From an uncultured Fibrobacter sp. (lineage in GTDB: Bacteria > Fibrobacterota > Fibrobacteria > Fibrobacterales > Fibrobacteraceae): DNA of 23,125 nucleotides. The notes beneath the pieces were generated by a model that was given only the letters and a program-made list of their open reading frames with translations, was not told where the DNA came from and made no database searches. Positions 7,096 through 14,561 of this stretch are shown here, in pieces. The DNA lies in contig NZ_CALEFV010000139.1 in NCBI RefSeq assembly GCF_937877005.1, positions 1-23,125 on the forward strand. Direction: 5' to 3'. Each line of letters starts with the position of its first letter. Within the stretch, counting starts at the first letter, position 1. The translations under genes and the position numbers were made by a program.

Positions 7096-8223
7096 TTACT
7101 TGGCGAGGCGGCTCAGACGCTTCTGGGATTTTTTCAGGATTGCCTGGATGTCGTCCTGTTCAGCAGTCTTCTTGTAAAGCGGTGTTACTACTTTGCTCAA
7201 CAGGTCTTCTTCGGTTCCGCTGGGCGGGGGCATGATTCCCTGCATGCAGGCGTAGAATTCATCCATGTTGCTCTTGTAGTAGCGGTCAACATAGTAATAC
7301 TTGTTGCCGTTGGCGTCGAAGTCATAGTCGGTGTCAAAGTAGTCCATGTTTTCTGCCTTGCAATAGTCGCTCGTCAGATCATATATCCTTTCGACGGTGC
7401 TGTTGCAGGTGACTCCATCCGCGGAGATGTCTACGGATGCGCCGTTATTGTCGTTATCGATGAAGGTCTGGAAATCCTTGACTTTTACGGTGAATGTCTT
7501 TCCGGCGATGGAGATGGTTTCTCCTGTTGTGGATAAGTCAGAAGATACGATTCCTAGGGCTGCCTGGACTTCTGGTTTTGATGCGAATGGTCCTGCCTCC
7601 GAGAGGCTATTATATGAAAGGTCTGTCGGGTCGAGATTACTGGCGACTCCCGTATAAAGCGCTACGTAGAGGCTCCATCTATATTCGCTGGTGGAATAAT
7701 CCAATGCGGGACCTTCTCCAGCGTTTTTGACCTGCGTAATCTTGATGGAGTTGCTTGCGATCGTGAGCGAAAGATCGTAATCCAATTCATCGTCGCAACG
7801 GCTGCTGCCTCGAGATTCCTTGTATTCGCAGGGAACCATATTCCAGGTTCCGTAAACGCTGCCTGCAGAACCGCCAATGAACATCTCGCCATAGTTTTCG
7901 AAATCGCCGTCTTCGTCCTGCCAGAACAGGACGAGCGTGTCGCCGACGAACATGTACTTGGCGAGCATGTCGCCGGGCGATGTCTGAACCGGTTTCCACT
8001 GGACCGTCTCGCCGTTCACGATGCACATGTTTTCCTTGAAGCCGTCTCCAGAAAGGGAGATGGTTTGCGACTTGTCGTCGATGATCATCTGGAAAGAAGA
8101 GGACATGACTTCGTTACCTGGATTCGACGGTCCCGAGCTGCTGTCGTCTCCGCAGGCGTAAAAACCGAATGCGGCGGCCATCGTTGTGCCCAGTAGTGCT
8201 GCTCTTGAAAGGTGCTTCATCAT
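7096..8223 (-). CDS. Fibrobacter-type lipoprotein, intact paralog of the split gene at 1828
   Basis: A 375-residue predicted lipoprotein with an N-terminal hydrophobic signal, lipobox 'GFYAC' (Cys24) and the 'GDDSSSGPS' linker typical of Fibrobacter lipoproteins. It has two regions: an N-terminal part holding 'GGSAGSVYGTWNMVPC' and a C-terminal part rich in Asp/Tyr ('DYFDTDYDFDANGNKYYY') ending in 'VTPLYKKTA' and a basic tail. Several Cys after the lipid Cys may form disulfides. It aligns along its length with the split gene 1828-3072. Two ATGs are adjacent (8223, 8220); the AAGGAG Shine-Dalgarno is 4 nt from the first and 7 nt from the second, so 8220 may be the true start. A TACATTTA element is 24 nt upstream. 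No family recognised; probably membrane-anchored. Function unknown. Confidence 0.85.
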   Translation of the reverse strand: MMKHLSRAALLGTTMAAAFGFYACGDDSSSGPSNPGNEVMSSSFQMIIDDKSQTISLSGDGFKENMCIVNGETVQWKPVQTSPGDMLAKYMFVGDTLVLFWQDEDGDFENYGEMFIGGSAGSVYGTWNMVPCEYKESRGSSRCDDELDYDLSLTIASNSIKITQVKNAGEGPALDYSTSEYRWSLYVALYTGVASNLDPTDLSYNSLSEAGPFASKPEVQAALGIVSSDLSTTGETISIAGKTFTVKVKDFQTFIDNDNNGASVDISADGVTCNSTVERIYDLTSDYCKAENMDYFDTDYDFDANGNKYYYVDRYYKSNMDEFYACMQGIMPPPSGTEEDLLSKVVTPLYKKTAEQDDIQAILKKSQKRLSRLAK

Positions 8224-8319
8224 ATTGCTCCTTGGTAGATTTTTTTATAAATGTAAAAAAAAACGAATCCTTATGCCGGCTTTTTTTCTCGATGCGGAAT
8301 AGCATGTGCTGCAGTTCAC

Positions 8320-8356
8320 AAAAAAAAGAACCCGGAGCGGTTGCTCCGAGTTCTTT
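8320..8356 (-). terminator. Intrinsic terminator of fusA
   Basis: On the minus strand, AAAGAACTCGGAGC (8356-8343) pairs with GCTCCGGGTTCTTT (8338-8325) over 14 bp around an AACC loop, followed by further T. One pair is U-G on the minus strand but would be C-A on the plus strand, which supports minus-strand use. It lies about 135 nt after the fusA stop; 8224-8319 contains no gene. Confidence 0.85.
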
Positions 8357-8364
8357 AAACTTCT

Positions 8365-8484
8365 AAGAAGCTTGGCTTAGCTTCTTTTTTAGCTTTTTGT
8401 GAGCCTCAAGCGACTCGTATTAACGAGTCGTGGTGGCGAGAGAACTGGCTCCAGAGTAAGGACTCTGTTGAGTTTAGCCAGTTC
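8365..8484. repeat. Array of three further hairpins in the fusA 3' region
   Basis: Between the fusA stop (8492) and its terminator are three more inverted repeats. The first is GAACTGGCT (8442-8450) with AGCCAGTTC (8476-8484), enclosing a second stem CAGAGT (8452-8457) with ACTCTG (8462-8467). The second is CGACTCGT (8411-8418) with ACGAGTCG (8423-8430), loop ATTA. The third is AAGAAGCT (8365-8372) with AGCTTCTT (8379-8386), followed by T to 8390 on the plus strand, so it could act as a plus-strand terminator. All stems are perfect. The function is not evident; a stable 3' UTR or a 3'-derived small RNA are possibilities. Confidence 0.6.
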
Positions 8485-8491
8485 GGTCGTG

Positions 8492-10621
8492 TTAGGCGCG
8501 AGCCTTGGCCTTGTCGCCGTACTTCTTGATGAGTTCGTCCTGAATGTTCTTCGGAACCGGGAGGTACTTGCAGAATTCCATGGTGAATTCTGCCTTACCC
8601 TGGGTCATGGAACGAAGGTCAGTGGCGTAACCGAACATTTCGGAAAGCGGGACTTCGGCGGTGATGGTGGTCATGCCGAGTTCTTCGCTCGTACCGGTGA
8701 TGGTACCACGACGCTGAGAAACGTTACCCACGACGGAACCCTGGAATTCAGTCGGAGTCTGGATTTCGACCTTCATGATCGGTTCGAGGATCTGAGCGCC
8801 AGCCTTTTCGAAAGCTTCGCGGAAGGCCATACGGGCAGCAACCTGGAACGCCATATCAGAGGAGTCGACCGGGTGGTATGCACCATCCTGAACTTCCATT
8901 TCGATACCCACAACCGGGAAGCCGATCAAGGAACCAGCTTCCATGCAGCTCTGGAAACCCTTGTCGCAAGACGGGATGTATTCCTTCGGAATACGGCCAC
9001 CCACGACGGAGTTCACGAAGTTGTAAACCTTTTCCTGGTCGCCTTCGACAGCCATCGGACGCATTTCGCCGACAACCTTAGCGTACTGACCGGAACCACC
9101 GGTCTGCTTCTTGTGAGTGTAGTCGAACTTGGCCGGACGGGTAATGGTTTCGCGGTAAGCCACCTGCGGAGCACCGGTCGTCACGTCGCACTTGTATTCG
9201 CGGCGCATACGTTCGATGTAAACGTCGAGGTGAAGTTCGCCCATACCCTTGATGATGGTCTGGCCGGATTCCTTGTCGACTTCCACCTGGAACGTCGGGT
9301 CTTCCTTGGTGAAGCGGTTCAGAGCCTTGGACATGTTGTCCAGGTCGTCACGGTTCTTGGCTTCGATCACGAGCTCGATCACCGGATTCGGCACGTGCAT
9401 GGAAGTCATGTTGTAGTGGTTCTTGCCATCGGTAAAGGTCGTACCGGAGGCGCAGTCGATACCGAACAGAGCGACGATGTCTCCTGCTCCGGCTTCTGTG
9501 ATATCCACCATTTCGTCGGCGTGCATACGCACGAGACGGCCCACGGACACCTTCTTGCCGGTGGCCATGTTGGTAATCATGTCGCCCTTCTTGAGGGTGC
9601 CCTGGTAAATACGGATGTAGGTGAGCTGACCATAGCGGTCGTTCACGAGCTTGAATGCGTAGCAGACGAGCGGCTTGTCGTCGGCGCTTTCGAGAATGAC
9701 TTCGGCTTCGTTGTTGTCGATGTCGAGGGCCTTGTTTTCAACCTGAGTCGGGTTCGGCAGGTAGTCGATAACGCCGTCAAGGAGCTTCTGCACGCCGATG
9801 TTCTTGTGGGCAGAACCCATGAAAACCGGGGTGATTTCGAGGCTGATGGTAGCCTTGCGGATGGTGGCCTTGATGAGGTCCTTGTCGATTTCATCGACGC
9901 CATACTGGCCTTCCATGGCCTTTTCCATGATTTCGTCGCTGTAGTCTGCGCAGCAGTCAACGAGCTTTTCACGGTATTCGTTTGCCTGGTCGACGAGTTC
10001 GGCCGGGATTTCCTTTTCGATCATGTCGTCGCCGTTAGCGCCTTCGAAGTAGTAGGCCTTCATTTCGACGAGGTCGACCACGCCCTTCAGTTGGTCTTCG
10101 AGACCGATAGGAATCTGCATGACGCAGGGCTTGTGGTTGAGCTTTTCCTTGAGCATGACAGCCACGCGGAGCGGGTTAGCACCGGAGCGGTCGCACTTGT
10201 TCACGAACACGACGCGCGGTACATGGTAGCGCTTCATCTGGCGGTCAACGGTAATGGACTGGGACTGCACGCCTTCCACGCCGGTAAGAACGAGGATAGC
10301 ACCGTCAAGCACGCGGAGAGAACGTTCCACTTCGATCGTGAAGTCCACGTGCCCCGGGGTATCGATGATGTTGATGGAGTCGGCTTCGCCGGTCTTGGTG
10401 TGGGTCCAGTTTGCAAACGTAGCGGCGGACTGAATCGTGATGCCGCGTTCGCGTTCAAGTTCCATGGAGTCCATCGTGGCGCCGACGCCGTCTTTACCAC
10501 GAACTTCGTGGATAGCGTGAATACGCTTTGTGAAGTAGAGGATGCGTTCGGTAAGGGTTGTCTTACCCGAGTCGATGTGGGCAGAAATACCGATGTTTCT
10601 GTGTTTTTCGATGTTTTTCAT
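8492..10621 (-). CDS. fusA: Elongation factor G, mitochondrial EF-G1-like type
   Basis: The GTPase that drives ribosomal translocation. The 709-residue length is normal. The G domain has P-loop 'AHIDSGKTT' (14-22), switch I '[12 protein letters not shown]', switch II 'DTPGHVDF' and 'NKCD'. Domains II-V follow, with the domain IV loop region '[12 protein letters not shown]' and '[10 protein letters not shown]' in domain V. The wording of the P-loop region ([10 protein letters not shown]), '[15 protein letters not shown]', 'GITIQSAAT' and '[10 protein letters not shown]' resembles mitochondrial EF-G1 and the bacterial spdEFG1 branch. The usual bacterial EF-G reads DAGKTTTTER and GITITSAATT. It is monocistronic here: its own promoter at 10665-10695, a leader of about 40 nt and a terminator at 8320-8356. 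No ribosomal protein genes or tuf are next to it. Only a weak Shine-Dalgarno (TGGAA) is seen. Confidence 0.96.
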   Translation of the reverse strand: MKNIEKHRNIGISAHIDSGKTTLTERILYFTKRIHAIHEVRGKDGVGATMDSMELERERGITIQSAATFANWTHTKTGEADSINIIDTPGHVDFTIEVERSLRVLDGAILVLTGVEGVQSQSITVDRQMKRYHVPRVVFVNKCDRSGANPLRVAVMLKEKLNHKPCVMQIPIGLEDQLKGVVDLVEMKAYYFEGANGDDMIEKEIPAELVDQANEYREKLVDCCADYSDEIMEKAMEGQYGVDEIDKDLIKATIRKATISLEITPVFMGSAHKNIGVQKLLDGVIDYLPNPTQVENKALDIDNNEAEVILESADDKPLVCYAFKLVNDRYGQLTYIRIYQGTLKKGDMITNMATGKKVSVGRLVRMHADEMVDITEAGAGDIVALFGIDCASGTTFTDGKNHYNMTSMHVPNPVIELVIEAKNRDDLDNMSKALNRFTKEDPTFQVEVDKESGQTIIKGMGELHLDVYIERMRREYKCDVTTGAPQVAYRETITRPAKFDYTHKKQTGGSGQYAKVVGEMRPMAVEGDQEKVYNFVNSVVGGRIPKEYIPSCDKGFQSCMEAGSLIGFPVVGIEMEVQDGAYHPVDSSDMAFQVAARMAFREAFEKAGAQILEPIMKVEIQTPTEFQGSVVGNVSQRRGTITGTSEELGMTTITAEVPLSEMFGYATDLRSMTQGKAEFTMEFCKYLPVPKNIQDELIKKYGDKAKARA

Positions 10622-10664
10622 TTTTTATTCCACAAATGGAGTTGATGTTTGTTTGAGTTGCGCC

Positions 10665-10695
10665 CAAAGATAGAAAAAAAGGGGGGATCATTCAA
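10665..10695 (-). promoter_or_regulatory. Probable fusA promoter
   Basis: On the minus strand, TTGAAT (10695-10690) and TATCTT (10672-10667) are separated by 17 bp. The latter extends to TATCTTTG (10672-10665), which fits the FCB-type -7 box TAnnTTTG, with CTTG (10696-10693) 20 nt ahead as a -33 box. Transcription would start near 10660, giving a leader of about 40 nt. This is the best-formed promoter in the window. Confidence 0.6.
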
Positions 10696-10828
10696 GTCCA
10701 GCCCGTTTGAAAGGGGCACACTCATGCCTTTTTGAATAAAAATTGAAAAAAAATAAAGAAAATCCCTTTTTTGATGTTTTTTTTGTTACATTTTCAATGC
10801 ATTACATACAACAGAAAGGAATCAAAAA

Positions 10829-11146
10829 ATGAAAAAAGCAATTCTTCTTGCCTCTGCAATCGCTTCTGCTGCAGCCCTTTCCGGTTGCGCCGTTGCCGCT
10901 GCACCGTTGACAGGCGTTATCTACACCGATATGGACTATCCGATTACGGCTACCGCAACCGAACAGGGCTCCAAGACGGGTGAAGCCTCTGCAACTTCTA
11001 TCCTCGGCATTATCGCTACCGGTAACGCCAGTGTTGCCGAAGCTGCCAAGAATGGCGGTATCACCAAGGTGAAGACCGTCGATGTCAAGGCTACGAGCAT
11101 CATCGGTATCTACGCCAAGTACACTGTCGTCGTGACGGGCGAGTAA
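10829..11146 (+). CDS. TRL-like small lipoprotein
   Basis: A 105-residue exported protein with signal peptide and lipobox 'LSGC' (Cys20). The mature part is one small Ala/Gly/Thr-rich domain with 'GEASATSILGIIATGNASV' and 'AAKNGGITKVKTVDVKAT', ending 'IIGIYAKYTVVVTGE'. This pattern fits the TRL-like family, small bacterial lipoproteins of unknown role named after a tRNA-associated locus. No tRNA gene is next to it here. The AGAAAGGA Shine-Dalgarno is about 9 nt before the ATG. A TACATTTT element (10787-10794) 34 nt upstream may be the -7 box. It is monocistronic and ends at a bidirectional terminator. The recognition is from the repeated Ser/Thr-Ile-x-Gly-Ile pattern and is fairly sure. Confidence 0.82.
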   Translation: MKKAILLASAIASAAALSGCAVAAAPLTGVIYTDMDYPITATATEQGSKTGEASATSILGIIATGNASVAEAAKNGGITKVKTVDVKATSIIGIYAKYTVVVTGE

Positions 11147-11176
11147 TCAATTTGGGTTTAGGAGACCCCTAAAAAG

Positions 11177-11206
11177 GACGGTTGCCTATCGGCAACCGTC
11201 TCTTTT
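11177..11206. terminator. Bidirectional terminator between TRL-like and EcsC-like genes
   Basis: GACGGTTGCC (11177-11186) and GGCAACCGTC (11191-11200) form a perfect 10-bp stem with a TATC loop. T-rich flanks lie on both sides: TCTTTTC on the plus strand and CTTTTTAG on the minus strand. It sits 31 nt after the TRL-like stop and 17 nt beyond the stop of the convergent gene. Confidence 0.88.
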
Positions 11207-11222
11207 CGTTAGAAAAAGGAAT

Positions 11223-11852
11223 CTAGGAGGAAATCTCGGCGTCTTCGACCGTCGGCTCGCTAGATTTGTCTGCGAGAGCCTTGAAATAGGTCGCGGCGGT
11301 CTTTCCGACTTCGGTCGTGTCGTAGAAGGAGTAGGCTCCGTTACCGATGGCTCCGATGGCCGGAATGGCGCGAAGAGCGACTTTTCCTAGGAACTTGGTC
11401 GAAACCTTGATGCCGATTTTTGTTAATAGAGCTTCGAGGGCTGCCATGGAAAGCTTTTGCACGACGACTCGGCTGCCGGTACGCACCGCTATGTCGCGGA
11501 CCAACTGTGCTGCACTGTGCCGGAACAGACACCAGATCATCGCTTCGCGGCTGAGCTGTGCAAACTTGCCGTAAGTTGCGGCAATATCGGATACGAGCTG
11601 TGCCTGGATACGCCAAATGGCGGCGATATCCGGTATGGAGGTCAGAACTCCCGTAACGCCTGCCGGAACAGAAAGGGTTGCGCTTACTACGGATGCCTTG
11701 AGGGCTGCCTGGCGGATGAGTTTCTTTATTTTTTCGTCAGGATCCTGAGTGGGGGTATAGAGGGATTCGGGAATATCGGTCACCAGTTCCACGAGTAACG
11801 AACTGATCTTTTCCTTAATCTTGTCAAATTTCTCTTCTTCGCTATCGCTCAT
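11223..11852 (-). CDS. EcsC-like protein
   Basis: A 209-residue, mostly alpha-helical protein without a signal peptide. It has a charged N-terminus (1-45), then Ala/Val/Ile-rich helices: 'VSATLSVPAGVTGVLTSIPDI' (about 54-74) with 'QLVSDIAATYGK', a middle helical part with 'RTGSRVVVQKLS', and 'KVALRAIPAIGAIGNGAYSF' near the C-terminus. The order of amphipathic segments with Pro-Asp and 'IA..YG' and a C-terminal 'IPAIGAIGNG' resembles the EcsC family, whose molecular function is unclear (Bacillus EcsC is linked to an ABC transporter locus). No transporter gene is adjacent. The AAGGAG Shine-Dalgarno is 6 nt before the ATG and TATATTAG lies about 30 nt upstream. It stands alone between two non-coding regions. 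The family call is moderate. Confidence 0.6.
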   Translation of the reverse strand: MSDSEEEKFDKIKEKISSLLVELVTDIPESLYTPTQDPDEKIKKLIRQAALKASVVSATLSVPAGVTGVLTSIPDIAAIWRIQAQLVSDIAATYGKFAQLSREAMIWCLFRHSAAQLVRDIAVRTGSRVVVQKLSMAALEALLTKIGIKVSTKFLGKVALRAIPAIGAIGNGAYSFYDTTEVGKTAATYFKALADKSSEPTVEDAEISS

Positions 11853-11890
11853 AAAAGTCTCCTTACGGGACTAATATACATTATTAAATA

Positions 11891-11963
11891 TGAAATGTGA
11901 AATGTGAAGTGTGAAGTGTGAAGTGTGAAGTGTGTGATGAATAGTTTCTCATTTCACATTTCC
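11891..11963. repeat. Seven-bp tandem repeat with an inverted copy
   Basis: Six consecutive heptamers TGAA(A/G)TG run from 11891 to 11932: two TGAAATG, then four TGAAGTG. A degenerate seventh follows. After a short spacer, CATTTCA CATTTCC (11950-11963) is the reverse complement of the first two heptamers at 13 of 14 positions. A 7-bp hairpin TTTCCTC-ATA-GAGGAAA (11959-11975) overlaps the end. Nothing else was found in the 171-bp gap 11853-12023. The repeat lies upstream of the EcsC-like gene and downstream of the small gene at 12024. Confidence 0.85.
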
Positions 11964-12023
11964 TCATAGAGGAAAACTCGACTAGGGTGCTAAAGCATCA
12001 AGTATCGTTTAACACGCCTCACA

Positions 12024-12359
12024 TCAGAATATAATCTTCGCGAGGCCGCCGGTGATTCCGGGAAGGTTGTAGCGGAGCGTCTTGCCTTCGAGCCAGTACG
12101 AAAGAGCCTGGTCAATCCACTCGCGTTCACTCGTGATTTTGCGGATTACGATGTCGGTACCTGTTTCGGTGTCATCGAAATAGTAGTATCCGCGGAACTT
12201 GATTGGGAAAATTTCGCCGTGCAGAAGTACGCTCACGTCGGCGGTACCATTGTCCGAATCAATGGACACGGACTGGACATCGCCAAAGCGCTTGACCAGT
12301 TCGTGGTTCTTGACGAATTTTTCGACCGCCTTATTGCGGAGATTGCCTAATAGCGACAT
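12024..12359 (-). CDS. Hypothetical 111-residue protein following map
   Basis: Not recognised. A soluble mixed alpha/beta protein with no signal peptide. An N-terminal helix ('LLGNLRNKAVEKFVKNH') is followed by a run of probable beta strands ('VQSVSIDSDNGTADVSVLL', 'IFPIKFRGYYYFDDTETG') and a C-terminal helix-loop ending 'LPGITGGLAKIIF'. I start it at the ATG at 12359, 11 nt after the map stop; the longer frame upstream is just map read in another frame and has map-like codon structure. The distance and strand suggest co-transcription with map and the helicase. The alternating charged and hydrophobic pattern would suit a small beta-sheet fold. Confidence 0.7.
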   Translation of the reverse strand: MSLLGNLRNKAVEKFVKNHELVKRFGDVQSVSIDSDNGTADVSVLLHGEIFPIKFRGYYYFDDTETGTDIVIRKITSEREWIDQALSYWLEGKTLRYNLPGITGGLAKIIF

Positions 12360-12370
12360 CCCTATCTCGA

Positions 12371-13132
12371 TTAGCGCGGAAGCGTCAAGATTTCGATTCC
12401 GTCTTTGGTGCGCACGATGGTGTGTTCCCACTGGGCGGAAAGAGATCCGTCGCGGGTGACGGCTGTCCAGCCGTCGCTGAGAGTCTTGGTGCCCGGGCGA
12501 CCCACATTGATCATGGGTTCTACGGTAAATACATTGCCGATTTCGATGTAGGGCGTGCGTTCGGAATTGCGAAAATGGAGCACAGTCGGTTCTTCGTGGA
12601 ATCCGCGTCCAATACCGTGACCGCAATAGTCCTCTACGACGCTGAAACCGTGTTCGTCGGCAATGTCCTGGATTGCGCAGCCGATATCGCTGAAGCGTGC
12701 GCCCTGTTCGCCGGCGGCGCGGATGCCCTCTTCCATGCAGAACTTGGCGGTGTCGACCAGTTCCTGTGCGATGCTCGAAACTTTACCCACGCAGAACATG
12801 GCGGAAGTGTCGCCGTGGTAACCCGAAAGGATGGTGGTGATATCAATGTTCACGATGTCGCCGTCCTTCAGGATCGTCTGGGCGTTCGGTATGCCGTGAC
12901 ATACGACTTCGTTGATGCTGATGCAGGCATAGCGCGGATAGCCGTGATAGCCCATGCAGGCGGAAATGCCTTTGTGCTTGCGGGTGTAGTCTCCGATGAA
13001 TTCGTCAATCTCGAGGGTGGAAACACCCGGTTTGCACATTTCGCCGGCAAGGATAAGCGTTTCGGCGGCAAGAGCGCCGGCATCGCGGATCAGTTCAATT
13101 TCTTTTGCGGATTTAATCTTAATCTTAGCCAT
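12371..13132 (-). CDS. map: Methionine aminopeptidase, type I
   Basis: Removes the initiator Met from new proteins; a cytoplasmic metalloenzyme. The 253-residue length is typical for the bacterial type Ia enzyme without a zinc-finger extension. The five metal ligands are in place: Asp97 in 'VNIDIT', Asp108 in 'GYHGDTSAMF', His172 in 'YCGHGIGRGFHEEP', Glu205 in 'FTVEPMI' and Glu236 in 'QWEHTIV'. The substrate-contacting His79 is in 'VCHGIP'. An AGGA Shine-Dalgarno overlaps the helicase stop codon, 10 nt before the ATG, so the helicase, map and the small gene downstream probably form one transcript. Confidence 0.96.
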   Translation of the reverse strand: MAKIKIKSAKEIELIRDAGALAAETLILAGEMCKPGVSTLEIDEFIGDYTRKHKGISACMGYHGYPRYACISINEVVCHGIPNAQTILKDGDIVNIDITTILSGYHGDTSAMFCVGKVSSIAQELVDTAKFCMEEGIRAAGEQGARFSDIGCAIQDIADEHGFSVVEDYCGHGIGRGFHEEPTVLHFRNSERTPYIEIGNVFTVEPMINVGRPGTKTLSDGWTAVTRDGSLSAQWEHTIVRTKDGIEILTLPR

Positions 13133-13144
13133 TATTATGTTGTC

Positions 13145-14539
13145 CTATTTTTTCCATGCGTAGCGGTCAACAAGGTAGGCGAGCAGCATCTGATCTTCTT
13201 CGGTGCCGCCTGCGAGTTCCTTCACCAGCGGAATCACGCGGCTGATGCGTTCGCGGGCTTTCTGACCACCGAAGTGGTTCTTTTCCTGTTCGAGCTTCAT
13301 GCGGACGCGTTCGCTTACTTTTTTCGCAATTTCTTCGTTTGTCGGAACATCCATCTTGATGAAGTTGATGCCGAAGTCGGCGGCGGTCTGCTTCATGTCG
13401 ATTTCTTCGACCGGCGTAATCAGCGAAATGCAAAGTCCGCTGCGGCCCGCACGGGCGGTACGTCCGCTACGGTGCACGTACACTTCGTGGTCGTCGGGGT
13501 GGTCGTACACAATCACGTGGGTCACGTGGTCCACGTCAATACCGCGGGCGGCCACGTCGGTACAAATGAGAATGCGGAGCTTCTTTTCGCGGAAGGCGTT
13601 CAAGGTCTTTTCGCGCATGTTCTGCGCCACGTCGCCGCTAAGTGCCCCTACATTGAATCCGTAGCCCGAAAGTACCTGTTCCAGGTAGCTCACGTCGCTC
13701 TTCTTGTTGCAGAAAATCATGCAGCTTTCGGGGTTGTAGTATTCCAGCACCTTGATGGTCATGGAATCCTTGTCCATCACGTCGCAGGGGTACCAGCGGT
13801 GTTCCAGATTGTTGGCGATTACTTTGTCGTAGCTGAGCGAAAGGAATTCGGCGCTCGGACGCTGGAATTCGCGGGCGAGGCTCTTCACCGTCTGCGGAAT
13901 CGTGGCGCTGAACATGGTACAGGCAATCTGCTTGGGCAGGTAGCGGCGAATCTTCTGCATATCGGGGTAGAATCCCATCGAGAGCATTTCGTCGGCTTCG
14001 TCCAGAATCAGGTCACGGATGTCGAGGAAGTCCACATTGCCGCGCTGCACGTGGTCCATCAGTCGGCCCGGCGTTGCGACAATGATATGTACGCCGTTCT
14101 TGAGTGCCTTCAGCTGCGGTTCGTAACTCACACCACCGAAAATCGCGACGGAACGGATGCCCGTACCAGCAGAGAGCTTTTCAATTTCGTCTTGAACCTG
14201 CAAGCAGAGTTCGCGAGTCGGCACCAAGATCAGAGCCTGCGGGAAAATATGGTCGCGTACAATCACCTGCAAAAGCGGGAGTACATAGGCGCCGGTCTTT
14301 CCCGAACCGGTCTTGGACTGCACCAGCATATCGCGTGCGGCGAGCATGTAAGGAATCGTCTTGCGCTGCACCGGCATCAGGTCGGTCCAGCCGTGTCCGC
14401 GAAGAATATTCTTCTGTTCTTCGGGCAGCATGTCAAAGGTATAGTCAGGGAGCTTGTGTTCAGGTTCGATGATTTTTACGGGAGTCAAAAACGGATTGAC
14501 TTTTTCTTCTTTCTTTTCTTCTTTTACTTCTTCGCTCAT
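13145..14539 (-). CDS. DEAD-box ATP-dependent RNA helicase
   Basis: A 464-residue helicase that unwinds RNA, probably in ribosome assembly or mRNA decay. A Lys/Glu-rich lead (1-14) precedes the Q-motif region (34-58, 'TDLMPVQRKTIP'). Then follow motif I 'SKTGSGKT' (75-82), Ia 'PTRELCLQV', 'TPGRL', motif II DEAD (180-183), motif III SAT (211-213), and in the second RecA lobe 'CTDVAARGIDVDHV' and motif VI 'HRSGRTARAGR'. The C-terminal extension is short (about 95 residues) and acidic/basic mixed. It lacks the RNA-binding domain of DeaD/DbpA and the RGG tail of RhlE/CshA, so no closer name is given. There is no Shine-Dalgarno; TATCTTTG ends 8 nt before the ATG. It heads the map operon. Confidence 0.93.
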   Translation of the reverse strand: MSEEVKEEKKEEKVNPFLTPVKIIEPEHKLPDYTFDMLPEEQKNILRGHGWTDLMPVQRKTIPYMLAARDMLVQSKTGSGKTGAYVLPLLQVIVRDHIFPQALILVPTRELCLQVQDEIEKLSAGTGIRSVAIFGGVSYEPQLKALKNGVHIIVATPGRLMDHVQRGNVDFLDIRDLILDEADEMLSMGFYPDMQKIRRYLPKQIACTMFSATIPQTVKSLAREFQRPSAEFLSLSYDKVIANNLEHRWYPCDVMDKDSMTIKVLEYYNPESCMIFCNKKSDVSYLEQVLSGYGFNVGALSGDVAQNMREKTLNAFREKKLRILICTDVAARGIDVDHVTHVIVYDHPDDHEVYVHRSGRTARAGRSGLCISLITPVEEIDMKQTAADFGINFIKMDVPTNEEIAKKVSERVRMKLEQEKNHFGGQKARERISRVIPLVKELAGGTEEDQMLLAYLVDRYAWKK

Positions 14540-14547
14540 AGTGAACG

Positions 14548-14555
14548 CAAAGATA
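14548..14555 (-). promoter_or_regulatory. Candidate helicase promoter element (TATCTTTG)
   Basis: On the minus strand TATCTTTG ends 8 nt before the ATG at 14539, preceded by a T/A-rich run. It is identical to the elements before fusA and mazG. The predicted mRNA leader would be only a few nucleotides, matching the lack of a Shine-Dalgarno. The upstream -33 region falls in the end of the preceding gene and shows no clear TTTG. Confidence 0.4.
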
Positions 14556-14561
14556 GAAAAA

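Noticed and set aside
8399..10645. 748-codon plus-strand open frame opposite fusA
   Set aside because: It mirrors the EF-G coding sequence; its His/Val/Asp-rich translation is what biased codons give on the antisense strand. EF-G is certain, so this is a shadow.
11891..11963. CRISPR array
   Set aside because: Units are only 7 bp with no spacers, and no cas genes are nearby.
12360..12626. N-terminal extension of the small gene at 12024 into map
   Set aside because: Those codons are map read in another frame; the ATG at 12359 just after the map stop is the sensible start.
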